Assembly (NCBI RefSeq): GCF_024362695.1
Contig: NC_065413.1
Span: forward strand, 13,985,511-14,049,510
Source of the DNA: Pectinophora gossypiella
Lineage: Eukaryota; Arthropoda; Insecta; Lepidoptera; Gelechiidae
DNA: 64,000 nucleotides
Direction: 5' to 3'
The translations under genes were made by a program, and so were the position numbers. Positions 31,331 to 50,335 of the stretch are shown one piece after another; the first letter of the stretch is position 1; every line of letters starts with the position of its first letter. The notes below the pieces were generated by a model. It made no database searches. It worked only from the letters and a program-made list of their open reading frames with translations, and was not told where the DNA came from.

Positions 31331-31953
31331 GGCCCTGCGCAGACGACAGACTATCCGTGACGCACTTTTTAGTCTGTGAAAATATAACCTATGCAATTAT
31401 ATGCAGTAACGCACACGACGCGCAAAAAGTCCGGCGCACAAAAAATCCGTGTAATTCGGGCAGACCGCACCGCGCCGCGGCGCGCCGCTCCGCACAAAAA
31501 GTGAGTGAAAAAAATTGAACGTTTGCTTCAACGCGCGCTAACGCAGACGGCGCACACTTTAGTCGGCAATCTGCATTTGCTAGGGGTGGACGACGTAACG
31601 CACGCAATCTATTATCTTTATTATATCTAAATTTGCCGGATGTTGTTTCAGAATTGAATGTTTAGTATGGAACTGTCCCTTCAGTAATCTTTCCGAAAGT
31701 ATAGGGTGTACCTACCCAAAATTCTCTATTTCTTCTTCTTTTTCTGTACTTCATGTACAAAATAATACTTCGCGATCTCTGCACGATTTCCATAGCGTCT
31801 ACGTCCCTACAGCTCTGCTGACAAAATGCTCGAAGATGTACGTCGTGTGCGTTGAGTCTGTGAAAAATCCGCGACCGACTTTTTGCGCGCCATGCAGACT
31901 TATTGTGCGCCGCAGACTCGATTGCACAAAAAGTGTGCCGTCTGTGCAGGGCC
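31331..31953. mobile_element. Harbinger-like MITE, 623 bp
   Basis: Inverted ends ggccctgcgcagacg and cgtctgtgcagggcc. Flanked by TAA on both sides (31328-31330 and 31954-31956), the 3-bp target of PIF/Harbinger elements. The interior is GC-rich with many gcacaaaaagt-type words and no transposase. Frames at 31389-31607 and 31836-32153 overlap it and are not genes. Confidence 0.8.
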
Positions 31954-32035
31954 TAAGTGCACGCTGTGACGTCATGGAAAACGTGATAAAATGTCGGACT
32001 TATTACATTTTCTTGATTAAAATTCAAACAACACA

Positions 32036-32420
32036 AAACAGCCTATATACGTCCCACTGCTGGGTATGGGTCTCCTCTCAAACAACCGGAGGGGGTATGG
32101 AGCATACTCCATCATCATCTCACTTTTTCGGACAATCAATAAAATACACATAAGAAGAGATTCGGAAACTATGCTAGCCAGTACGACAAAATGTCGCACT
32201 TATTATTAAATTTTTCTTTATTCATATAAATAAGTTAAATCGAGAAAAGAAAACGTTTTTTGTCTCCTTTAGATCTGTTTTTATTTAGTAATCGGAATTT
32301 TATAATTTATCTTGAACCTAGTAGGTACACGACCCAATTGGTTGTAGAGAGTTACCATTCTATGTTGTATTCTTTATTCTATGGCATGGGGTAAAGCGGC
32401 CTACACAAAGCTGCGTGTTA
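32036..32420. repeat. SINE B fragment and repeat family I
   Basis: 32036-32135 is a shortened B tail (minus). 32195-32420 is family I, which recurs inverted at 43895-44050 (caattgggtcgtgtactagg, then ttcaagataaattatgaaat) and in part at 54757-54985. Confidence 0.7.
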
Positions 32421-32700
32421 CCTAGGAAACCACCCAATTATTTCTTGTAATAAAACTTCAATTCACTTTTAGATGTATTTTAATAGTTAACAAAAATATA
32501 CAACATTGTTTTTACAAACCCACATAAAAATACTTCTTACATGGTCAACGGTTTTGTACGTGATCACATTTAAAAACTACGAATATTTATTTTAGAATTC
32601 CATTCATATTAAGATCGCTTACTCGTTGAGGCGCACATGCATGGCTGTACTGACTACCCGATTCCGGAATATAGTCGTGAACTTATGTTATTGATTTTAC
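32421..32700. other. AT-rich intergenic stretch
   Basis: Nothing recognised. Confidence 0.4.
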
Positions 32701-32989
32701 TCATCACCAGACCATTAACGTCCCCACTGCTGGGGCACGGGCCTTCCCTATGGATGGATAGAGAGATCGGGCCTTAAACCATCACGCGGGCCCAGTGCGG
32801 ATTGATGGTTATTAACGAATGCTAATGCAGCCGGGACCAACGGCTTAACGTGCCTTCCGAAGCACGGAGGAGCTCGAGATGAAAACTTTTTTTTGTGGTC
32901 ACCCATCCTATGACCGGCCTTTGCGAAAGTTGCTTTACTTCAACAATCGCAGACCGAGCGCGTTAACCGCTGCGCCACCGAGCTCCTCA
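32701..32989 (-). mobile_element. SINE family D
   Basis: Complete on the minus strand, from the gaggagctcggtggcgcagc head to the gggctggtgatga end (plus-strand tcatcaccagaccatt). Confidence 0.85.
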
Positions 32990-33120
32990 TTGTTTTTACT
33001 CATTATTATTTATTGTGTAAGCGGCCTCAAACTGCACGCTTGCTGTCGAATAGGAGCGAACAGGGACCTTGTTTTTAAATCCCTCGCCTTCAAGTCACGT
33101 CCGATAGGTGCGGGGCCGAC

Positions 33121-33300
33121 GGGTTGAACCATCTATGCTTCTATCCTATTCTGTTGCTCAGGCAGGACCGCACGCGGCAGAATCGACGAGGCGATAGCGG
33201 AAGCTCTTTCTCGCTCTAGCAAATGACGTTCCTGAGTAACAGAATAGGATAGCAGCATAGGGAAGTGCAATGAGGCGCTGACAGATGTAGTTCAACCCTT
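33121..33300. mobile_element. Hairpin MITE
   Basis: Outer arms gggttgaac (33121) and gttcaaccc (33290), and a strong inner pair: tatgcttctatcctattctg (33133) against cagaataggatagcagcata (33240-33259). Confidence 0.7.
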
Positions 33301-33301
33301 A

Positions 33302-33558
33302 CGCCGTATACAGAACGAAAGCTGGAAACTTATAAGCTCTTACCGGCGCTTGACAGCGCTGGTCCGTTCTACACAAAGGAAGCAGGTTGACGCAGTTGTG
33401 TATTAATTTTAAATGGCAGCGCCCAGCGCTGACCAGCGCGTGTTGAAGCTTGTCGGCGCCGTTCAGTGCTTATCGGCGCGCGTTCATATATTTTCCTGCG
33501 CAGGTCACCAACGCTTGACAGGGCTTATAAATTTCCAGCTTTCTTTCTGTATACGGCC
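33302..33558. mobile_element. Harbinger-like MITE, 257 bp
   Basis: Inverted ends cgccgtatacagaacgaaag and ctttctttctgtatacggcc, flanked by TTA on both sides (33299-33301 and 33559-33561). Interior rich in gcgctgaccagcgc-like words. It ends 77 bp from the CDK5RAP3 stop codon. Confidence 0.75.
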
Positions 33559-33583
33559 TTACGGTTATATACACAGTAGTATT

Positions 33584-33590
33584 CTTTATT
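33584..33590 (-). terminator. Candidate poly(A) signal of CDK5RAP3
   Basis: On the minus strand AATAAA (plus-strand tttatt, 33585-33590), about 45 bases after the stop codon. Position and sequence fit; no other evidence. Confidence 0.5.
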
Positions 33591-33634
33591 TTATAAGATG
33601 TGGTCACTAGTTATAATATAAGTTCTATATAGGA

Positions 33635-40982
<7,348 letters not shown>

Positions 40983-41615
40983 TTTTTTTGTAATCTTAAT
41001 TCAATAAATTACTTTTAAATTATTTAATTTTGAACAACAAAATTCACTTTCGTGCCGTGACGTGTCAACAAAGTTGTAGTTGTGTTTTATTTGTACGTGT
41101 TCTACGCCAAATATCAATCCATCAATCGCCAAAAATAAACAATGCTCATGCTTTTATGTGGTGGTGTAAAGTAAACTAGTGTCTAATCTGAACGTATTCG
41201 CTAACAAAAAAACAAGACGTCAAAACTGATTTCTTTTTTTCCAAAAAATGTAGCCATAATAAAATGTTACTGCCAAATTTATAAATAATTTGTAGAAATG
41301 TTTGAATGTGCATTATTTAACAGTAAATAAAATAATTATAGTAAAATGTTTCCTTAGTCACTGAAATTATATAAAAATCAATAATTTGATTAATGTAAAC
41401 AACATAATAAGTATTCCTCTTATCTTTGAAATTCTTGCCCTCAAACGTGTGCACCTATAGTAGAACATAGATAACATGCTTGCATGCAAGCTGTAATATT
41501 ATTCAATTTTAGGTACAAAGACAGTTTTCCAGATATATAATTATAGACCAGAAAATATGTGATCTTAATATTCGTGTCAATAGTAACTTATTCAGATTAT
41601 TTCACTTTTATAGCA
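40983..41615. promoter_or_regulatory. Shared divergent promoter region, CDK5RAP3 and LRMDA-like
   Basis: The two start codons face away from each other over 633 bp free of recognised repeats. Near the CDK5RAP3 end, 41058-41064 reads TGACGTG inside gtgccgtgacgtgtcaac, the core of the unfolded-protein-response/CRE-type element. Whether it works is inference. True transcription starts cannot be seen. Confidence 0.55.
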
Positions 41616-44600
41616 ATGAATTATTTCGAGAATGTGTAAGTATCTTTTTTCTTTACAACAAACTAAAAGAAGTAACAAAAATGTTGATTTCATATTATTT
41701 TACTATTCAGTAGTTTTCGACTCTTATCAGAAATCTTATCTTATCTGGCAACACTTTACGGAAAAAATACAACTTTTTGTTTTGTTGTTTTATTTATACC
41801 TATCTTTTTTATATTTTAACTTATTTTTTGTAATTATATTAGTTCTACATGCTTTTGTTTGTGTTATTATTTTGAGCACAAATTATAGTAGGTAAACATT
41901 GAAAATATTTCGTTAACAAACCTAAAACATATAAATAAAATATGGTAAGGCAAAACAAACTTTAATTTATTTTCTGTGTTCTAACCAGGATTGGAGGTAG
42001 TGGAGACGAAGGTGTGATCGCTGTTGATGTTTCAAGAGACGTACTAGTGGATCCCGTGACTAACATGTCTGAAACACCTATACCTCCAGACTTGCTTACC
42101 TTGTAAGTTCATTTGCACATTTATTGAGGAAATATTACTATAGCTAATTAATTAAAGTGATAAGCAACACGTAGTGTTCGATAATTAATTAGTTTCATTT
42201 GAATTTGGTACTGTAAAACACCTACAGTGTAGAAGAACTAAAAATGATGTTGTAAGTTCTAATTTTAAAATAATTTCTTATTGTTGTAATAAGTAGATAA
42301 TTACATTTTTGTTTTTCTTGCATTACCTGGAAAATCCTCAGTTTTCTCTGTTACTCTATTTGGCTTAGCTTTCTGGGTAGGTAGGTACTTATTGTAGAAG
42401 TTGTTATTTTATTCCAAATTTTTCTGATCTGACTACTTATGTCCCAATATTAGGGGTGCAATTTGAAATGCAATATCATACTTTCTCCTTATTTTCCTTC
42501 ACTTTTCCATATTTCAGATCAGCTGATGGTTCAGCCGAGAGTGACGAGGAGTCAACTAAACTCACTCTGGCATATGAGAATCTGTATGAGATACCAAGAA
42601 CCATTGCTGAGAGGTTCTCAGAACACATCAAATACCTAGACATCAGTCATAATAAAATCACGTAAGTTAACTATTTTACAGAGAATGTGTTTAAACATAT
42701 GCTTGCATGCATGTTGCCATGAGTGCTTGCATGCATGCATGTCTTTACACATGTGTATCTGTGTAACATTAGATTAATTCAGAAAGTGATAGATAATCTG
42801 CAGTGGATTGAAGAAGAAAGTATTGTTGAGATGTAGAGAGAAGTCATGTAGAGTATTCTCCTATTCTATCATGTGGGTTGTGAGGTGGATGACCAACCTC
42901 ATCAACCCTGGTGTTAGGGTTATTATTAAACTTTATAAGATTGGTTGATGGGAACATCTTCTATTCTTCTATTCTGGGAATTTGTTACCTACTTAATATT
43001 TATTTACATTTCAGGAACCTGGACCCTCTAGTTCACTTCAGGCACCTCACATCACTGATAGCTGACCATAACCCTATCACTGAAAACTGCATCCTTCCAC
43101 CCCTACCGCAGTTGCAGTTACTGTGGTAAGTAAAATTAAAATTATTATTTTTACTAAACTTTGAACCGTTGAACCATTTTCACTCCCTTTCCTGCTGAAT
43201 TTCGATTTATTCTGTCAGCCAGCCAGCATTCCAAACTTTATCGAAGTTTCCTTAATAAATTTGAGTTGATTGATAATAAAAACGTAGGTATATTTTTTAA
43301 AATTAAGTTCTGTGCAATAAAGTGTATTTGATTTGATGATTTTTTATTTAGTTCATCATGCGACGGCCGTACCTCTGACTACCTCCAGCGGAAATATAAT
43401 CATGAAATTATATGTAGGGTACCCAACTAGTTGGCCACCTAGTTGCAACAGATGGCGCCACATTCAATAATGCAGTCTGCAAGCGGTCGTGAAACGCGAT
43501 ATCGAAGTTTACACAGCAAGACGCATAATATACAATTTCAGTGTCTTCTTTAGTGTTGTGTTCATATGCTCAGTTCGGTGCCCCGAAAACATCCTTTGGC
43601 GGCAGTACACCCTCGCCGCTAAATTATATATCCTCTTTCTTTCTCCAGGTTAAACCACTGCAAGATCGCCTCTCTATACCCCTGGGTGAGCAAACTGAAG
43701 CAGTCATGCCCCAGACTGCAGCATCTCTGCCTTATGGAGAACCCTGCTGCACCCAGCTATCTCAACGGTGGGACATTCTACGAGTACCTACAGTACAGGT
43801 ATGAAAATCCCCTCTATACCTACTTGCTTCCTCGAAAATCCCATACAAAAATCTTGTTCTTATACAAACACTACAAAGATGCAGTTTTTGAAGACGCGCA
43901 ACTTTGTGTAGGCCGCTTTACCCCATGCCATAGAATAAAGAATACAACATAGACTGGTAACTCTCCACAATCAATTGGGTCGTGTACTAGGTTCAAGATA
44001 AATTATGAAATTCTGATAACTAAATAAAGACAGATCTAAACCTAACGAAAAATTTTATTTTTTTCTATTTCACTTTTCCAAATCAAATCAAATATACTTT
44101 ATTGCACAGAACCAAATTTCACAATCAGACATAACACATGAATACAGTACAATTTGGGCGGCCTATTGCTCTAGAGCAACAGCAGGCAACCACCAAAAGG
44201 AAACAAAGATTTATGAATTTTAATCAAGAAATCCGTACCTAAAAATAGTGCGAAATTTTATCACGTTTTTCTATGACGTCAGCTGGGCTAACCTTGAAAT
44301 GCTAGCTGTCAGTTTTGAGCATACCTGTAGGCTCTGCACGCGAATTATATCGAGTCCTTCGTCCAATAGCCGTTTGACTTCCATCTACGTAGATAGCATT
44401 CGTATCGTTTATTGGTCGAAGCGCTCAATATAATTCGCCATGCGCGCGGAGCGGTTGTCATGCAGACCCAGCTGGTCTTCTTATGCCATGTTTTTTTTGT
44501 ATAGAGTGTCCGGGGTGTGCCCATGCATGCGAGCGAGACAGACAATCCGCACGCCTTCCTTAACTCTTTCAAGGTCTAATGTCGATTGTCCAAACTATCG

Positions 44601-46781
44601 ATAGCTCGGTAACTGTAATAGAAACACGAACTATGCTCCACACCACACCCCTTCCGGTTGATAAGAAACTGCTCTGTACACAGCAGTGGCAGATACTAAT
44701 GTTTTTATTTACCTACCATTATCAGCTCACTCCTATTTATACAGGCGTCAATTATATGATATCAATGATTGAGTCATGAAGTTGTTTATTTATTTATGCG
44801 TGTATATGTCGCAGTCGGATTGTATAATCCGCTGTATTACATTACGGCTAGCTGTTTTCAAAAACAGGGCCGTTTTGTAATGCGACGGTTCAACGATTAG
44901 CTATATTGAATGCGGCTAAGTAAAAAACCGCCGAAACGTATTCGTCGCCATACGTCATTCAACACGGCTAGCCGTAATGTAATGCGAGAGATGAATTAAA
45001 TAAATGAAACGTGTTAAATAATTCGGTAAATAGTGAATTTAAGAACAATTTTCAAGTGCAATTAGAAAAAAATATGGTCACCCTACAACTTAAGTAGTAG
45101 TACAATGCGGCTAAACATGGACCGCTTTATTGGAGAACGAATCGCAATGACAATACGGCTAGTCGTTGAACCGCCGCATTACAAAACGGCCCTGTTTTTG
45201 AAAACAGCTAGCCGTAATGTAATACAGCGGATTATGCAATCCGACCGCGACATATACATAACATAAGCTTGCGACTATAACCCAATTGGGTTAGTCTGAG
45301 GTACAATAAGCCAAACAGTTTCTTGCAAAGTAATAAATTAACTGGGGGCTTAAAATGGCCACATCGAAGCAATTCATCTAAGAAAGCAATATTGCTATTT
45401 AACATTTGTTTGCATTACACACTTACCTTTATATGCGCAAATGTCAAAATGCTTTCTTAGATGAATTGCTTCGATGTGGCCATTTTAATCCCCCTTGTCG
45501 CACTTAAGACCTCCTGGTTACATGTCGTTTCTGTAATAGACCAAAAACACCTACAAAAACATAAATTTTATAATTATGACAACTAATGGTTTATAATTTC
45601 ACCACTGTTTACAAATAATTCGCTGGGCTCAGTGACTGAACTTTTGCTCTTTGATTGTACAACTATCGCAAGATGAACTGAAGTGTCTACGCTTCCCCGA
45701 GCTTTCTGTTAGACCAACGTGATCTGTAGAGCGTCACTATTGTGTCCGTAGAATTTATTTCTCAAAGAGAAATATTCAAAATGCATTCACTTAATTTGGC
45801 TCCAATTTTCTTATCCACCAACCACAACAATTTTCACTTTTGGTGATTATTGAGACCATTCAGGTCAAGGTTTTTTTTTTTGAGGTTTTACCTTAAAACT
45901 AAACGTAAACATGATAATAGTATTGATAACCTTCGAACAATCGGAATAAATGTAAAATGTAGATTTCCAAGGTTAATTTTAAATACCTATGGTATCATGA
46001 GCAGGCCTAACATGCGAATCCTATGAAAAGCTGCCATTGCTAGCCGTTTGATGACGTAAGTGTTACATGAGTGTTATCATTAAATTGGTATCTGCAACGA
46101 CTTGAATTTTATTATTGAAAAAAGGACACCATGTGTATAGCTTTAGAGCACAGTACTACGTACGTATATGGAACGGTAACTCTCCGTTCTACTTTAGTCT
46201 AAATCATAGAATAAGGAATAATACTACGTCTAAATGCCCGTAAGCCGCGACGGAGTAAAGGGACTGTCTGTTTTGCTGGCACTTTTTACGCCGCAAGGAA
46301 TCGAGAAAGTTACAATGTGGCGTTCTATTTTGCCGCCATTTTGTTTCTCTATTTCAAAATCAGGTTAACAAGAGTCAAGAGATTTGTTTCTGTTTATTGA
46401 CTTTCCTTTTCAATTAAATAGAATATTTAATAATTTCTATTTTTAATAATAAATAGTATAATAATAGTATGTCAGCCTTCATACAAAAATCAAACACCCT
46501 TTTGTAAAAATACTTTATTTTGTATTGTTCTCTATTACAGGCTATTCGTGATCTCCCAATTCCCGTCACTCAACCACTTAGACGACAGGAAGGTGACGGA
46601 GGACCAGCGTTCTGAGGCCCACCGGCTCTACAAGCGGCCGTTCGTGGAGAGGCTCGTGAAGCCTGGTCCTGGCGGGTTCTCGCAGCTCATGCATACCTCC
46701 GTCACTTGGAACGCGCTCAATAACAAACTCGCCAATTTTCTCGGTAAGGAGAGACAGGGTAATAGGAACCTTTTGATTTAG
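41616..46781 (+). CDS. LRMDA: Leucine-rich repeat protein, LRMDA (C10orf11) family
   Basis: Small intracellular leucine-rich repeat protein. Human LRMDA is needed for melanocyte differentiation and is mutated in oculocutaneous albinism type 7; the insect role is not known. Six exons, GT-AG and in phase: 41616-41635, 41989-42102, 42518-42661, 43015-43125, 43649-43798, 46541-46781; 259 codons. Start ATG 41616 is favoured because it opens the first exon and joins in frame; an internal ATG at 42065-42067 could also serve. Residues 55-165 hold the repeats: LTLAYENLYEIP, IKYLDISHNKITNLDPL, LTSLIADHNPI and LQHLCLMENPAAP. The C-terminal part has FVISQFPSLNHLDDRKVTED and GKERQGNRN, which match the family. 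The N-terminal 45 residues are unlike the human protein. The last intron (43799-46540) is rich in repeats. Confidence 0.88.
43447..43624. repeat. Dispersed repeat family Q in LRMDA intron 4
   Basis: Second copy of the repeat at 30655-30823. It ends 25 bases before the exon 5 acceptor (43647-43648). Confidence 0.7.
43895..44270 (+). repeat. Repeat family I and a LINE/SINE 3' tail in LRMDA intron 5
   Basis: 43895-44050 is family I, inverted to 32195-32420. 44095-44200 (atactttattgcacagaacc, then ggcggcctattgctctagag) resembles 63540-63635. Confidence 0.65.
44801..45258. mobile_element. Foldback DNA element, 458 bp
   Basis: Ends tgtatatgtcgc and gcgacatataca continue into inverted arms of about 110 bases (gctgttttcaaaaacagggc against gccctgtttttgaaaacagc). 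No ORF. In LRMDA intron 5. Confidence 0.85.
45312..45660 (+). repeat. Repeat N carrying a MITE J insertion
   Basis: Repeat N is interrupted at 45345-45494 by a MITE J with ends gggggcttaaaatggccaca and tgtggccattttaatccccc. The copy at 10878-11055 has no insertion at this point. Confidence 0.8.
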
Positions 46782-47177
46782 ATTCTTAGGTTAGGTTCGT
46801 TTTGCGTCCGCGCTTTGATTGTGAAAAAAATAAGCGCCGCGTTCATAGGAGATGCTTCTTTGCATCCTACCCTGTCCGACAGGGATGTGTCAAGGCCCCC
46901 ACCAACTCGCTCAAAATCATGGTTACCATGGTCACGCTCCGCCAATTTGCTATTAGACTACACGATCAACGGGAAACGGGAGTTGGTGGGGAGTAACCAT
47001 GGTAACCAGCCGTGACCTTGACGAATCTAGCCTGACGGACATGTAAGTGTAATACCCGCTAAAGCTGGATGATTGGGTAGTGTGACCTATAGCAATACAG
47101 TACTACTGTCTCGCCGTGTCCGCGTGACCGTTAACATGCTCTGTAAACGCATGGGAATAAAAAAATCATTTTTTTTT
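46782..47177. other. LRMDA 3' flank with a possible small inverted-repeat element
   Basis: 46874-47042 has loosely inverted ends (ctgtccgacaggg against cctgacggacat) and an inner pair ccaccaactc/gagttggtgg. A possible poly(A) signal aataaa is at 47157-47162. Confidence 0.4.
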
Positions 47178-47264
47178 CCAATCACCTTTATTACTGTAAA
47201 TAGTTGCTAATAAAAAAATATTTTTTTTTTGTTAGCAACTATTTACAGTAATAAAGGTGATTGG
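47178..47264. repeat. Perfect 33-bp inverted repeat
   Basis: Arms 47178-47210 and 47232-47264 (ccaatcacctttattactgt and its exact inverse) around an A/T loop. Confidence 0.9.
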
Positions 47265-48658
47265 AATCTCCTTTTAAGCGTAGTGCCTGTGTCCGGAGAC
47301 TCCGCTCTTCCATAAAAGCAAGTTGTATACAAATATTCTTTAGGGGAATAGAGTTCTGATTTGTTCTGAGAATACGAAAATCATTTTGCTCAAAAAATTA
47401 AGACTTTGAAACCGCATAAGAAAAAAGTAGATGGTATCTGCAGGAATTAGAACCACTCTTAGTTTATAAGCGAATGTGATAGTTATAATGTTAATAATTA
47501 TAGTATAAAAGTCTGTATAATTATAAGATGGACCAAACTTGTTATTATTGAGTGAGTTTATTAAGTATATTACTATTTTATCTTTACATAATAATTGTAA
47601 GATCGTGTTCTATATTTGCTTTTGAAAATATATTTGTCCAATAAGTTTGATTCATTTGTTTAATTCAAAAATAAAATAAATATAGGTAAACGATTCCTAT
47701 TTCATCGGTTTTACGGTAGGAATTCCCGAGAAGGTAAGCTACAAACAATATCTTATTTATTTTCCTTAGAGACTAACATAAACAGCTTATAAACGTCCCA
47801 CAGCTGGGCACAGGCCTCTAATCAACCGGAAGACATATGGAGTATACTCCACCATGCTGCTCCAGTGCGGGTTTATGGTGTTTTTTACCTACTTCTTAAC
47901 ATGCCCTCAAAAATACTACTTTTTCGGACAATCAGGTAATTCAAGCCTGCAATGTTCTGACTCCTGACCAAACAATTGACACAAAGACGTATAAATTTAA
48001 ATTACGTTTAATTGTATTCTGGTACCACTACTAACTACAGCTCACGACGATTTAGGGCCCTGTCTACCCTCATAGGGATATTAGAGAATCAATATTGGCA
48101 AATCTTGAGGTCAAATCATAAATATTCAATTCAAAAACGTAAACCACGTCGAAAGTAAGAGGTTCCTAAAAAATCCGGTAGATGTCGCTGATCAGTGAGA
48201 AGGTTACAAAGTTATATTTTGCGGTTCGCGCAACAGAGTAATTCTCGCTGTGGAACTATTTTTACAAGTATCTAGTTTATTACGCATAGAAAAGGAATGT
48301 ATTTTAAGTAAAATACGCGGGTAAAATTGTTATTTATATAGCGTTATCAATTTTGTTTTAAAATTTTACATTTTATCTTTTAACTTAGTCTGTAACGGGC
48401 GTTTTCAATAATATCTATCCATAGTTTTTGCTTACCTATTTATTAATTTGGTTTTGTTTCTTTTATATTTATTTGGCTTTTATTTTGTATCAAAATCAGT
48501 GATAAAAATACTTTATTAAGCGAGATAAATAGATTATCGAAACTGCCGTAAGTAACGTAATATTTTGCTCAACTGCAAATTAACTTTGTAAATTTCTACA
48601 TCGCGGTGTTAAGATTTACTCGCGATTTCATTAGGGGGCTCGAGCAAAATTTTTTGGT
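47265..48658. other. Intergenic, with SINE B fragment at 47780-47960
   Basis: The B fragment is the 3' part on the minus strand, decayed. The rest is AT-rich with nothing recognised. The last 100 bases (from 48560) should include the U2 promoter; no element was assigned. Confidence 0.5.
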
Positions 48659-48846
48659 ATCGCTTCTCGGCCTTTTGGCTAAGATCAAAGTGTAGTATCT
48701 GTTCTTTTCAGCTTAATATCTGAAAGTTCCCTCACTGAGGGACCAGTATATTAAACTGATTTTTGTGACCAGATGGGATGTTCGGGGCTCGCTCCACTCC
48801 CGTCGCGGGTCGGCCCGGCATTGCAGTGCCGCCGGGATCGGCCCAC
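48659..48846 (+). ncRNA. U2: U2 spliceosomal snRNA
   Basis: Full-length U2 of 188 nt. It pairs with the intron branch site in the spliceosome. The 5' end atcgcttctcggccttttgg is as in all U2 genes; the branch-pairing gtagta is at 48692-48697. The insect-type stem IIa change (tcttttcag paired with ctgaaag) is compensated on both sides. An Sm-like gatttttgtg follows, and stem-loops III and IV are complete (ggcccggcattgcagtgccg). No damage seen, so it can be functional. A minus-strand frame over it (48713-48937) is spurious. Confidence 0.95.
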
Positions 48847-49085
48847 ATAATACCTTAGCAAACTGACTGACAAGTGTCAATTTTACCGCAGTCAGCTTAT
48901 TCAATGATTGTGCTGGTGCTGACTTGACTACAATCATTGATATGAATTATACGAGGCCTTTAAGCGGATAAACGTCGTACATGTATTGTCAACGACACCA
49001 CGATACCGCACCACTGTGGTGTCGTTCACAATTTTCTTTTAGGTAACCACACCACTGCAACGTGTATACAAACAAATCGTTATGT
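48847..49085. other. U2 3' flank
   Basis: Contains an inverted pair tcaatgattgt (48900) against acaatcattga (48930), and a tandem-like ccacac/gtggtgtcgtt segment at 48985-49030. No 3' box assigned. Confidence 0.35.
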
Positions 49086-50232
49086 ACCGACTTCAAAATA
49101 GGAGGGTCTCAGTTCGACCGTATTACTTTTTTTATGTTTCTTCGGGGAATGTTTGTTCGAAGTTATCTTCGTCGTTTATGAACCGATTTTGATAATTATT
49201 TTTTTGTTCGAAAGGAGATATTCCCAAGATGGTCCCATGATAAGGAAGTTACGGTCTGATGATGGCAGACCAGAGAAGACGAGGGGAATTTTCAAAAATC
49301 GTAGGGGCGACTAGTGCGTTTGTAAGGTCAAATTAATCGGATCGGTCTCTAGGCCCCGGGAAAACTTCCAGACCTTCGGAAACTGGTCAGCGTCAGGGAG
49401 ACACTATGGCCTGGCAAAACTATAAAACCTGGAGTAATTTTTCTTTCACGAAACGTATTTTAATCAAGATCAAATCCAATCGCCGGTGAAAAAAAACAAA
49501 ATGGCCGCCATACAAAATTTTGTTTTTTTTTTTAAGAAGAATAATAAAGTATGGGGCGCTTGCTCAAAACGTCATGTAGAGTACGGAAATTAAATACTTT
49601 CTGGTCACCAAAAACTGCTCCGCATTAGAGACACCCTACGGCCTGGCAAAACTATTCGCACGTGAACCAATTTTCTTTCACGGCACCTATTAAATCTTGG
49701 TCAAATTCCATCGCGAGTGAAAAAAAAAACAAAATGGCGGAAGAAAAAGATGGCCGCCATACAAAATTTTGTTTTTCCAGAAAATGTCTAGGGGGTATAA
49801 ATATAAATGTACAAATACTTCCCGATTTTCGAAAACTGCTCCGCTTCAGGGTGACACCCTACGGCCTGGCGAAACTATGGAACCTGAACCAATTTTCCTT
49901 TCACGAAACCTATTTAAATCTTGGTCGAATTTAGTCGCTGCCAAGTAATGCTACAACGAGGTACCGATTCATATATTTTTCAAATACTGATTGTTTTGTG
50001 ATTTTTTGTTTAACATTGTTTTGTATTTGCTTTGATATAGGTATTTAACAATATTGTGTGTACATAGTAGTTTGATATTGTAGTAGGGTCGTTGTAGCAT
50101 TTACTTGGCACTTGGCACCGACTTCAAAATTATAAAATTATTTAATTAATTGAAAATACGTACTTATTACCGTGTGCGAAGTAAATGTATTTATTGCTTT
50201 TTAATTTTGCGTTGAAGTCGGTTTTCTTTTGT
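49086..50232. mobile_element. Repeat element with internal tandem units of about 225 bp
   Basis: Left end accgacttcaaaata and right end gttgaagtcggtttt are inverted. Inside, the block cggcctggcaaaactat recurs at about 49407, 49640 and 49863, each followed by ttttctttcacg-type and aaaatggc text, so there are about 2.5 tandem units of 223-233 bp. Small frames inside are not genes. Non-autonomous DNA element suspected. Confidence 0.55.
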
Positions 50233-50335
50233 TAAAAAGTATATTTTTTAATAAATTTTTCGTTTATTAACTTTAAAAATATTGTGTGAGCCAAACGCTC
50301 TAACCACTAGACCACGGAGGCTGTTGATTTATGTA

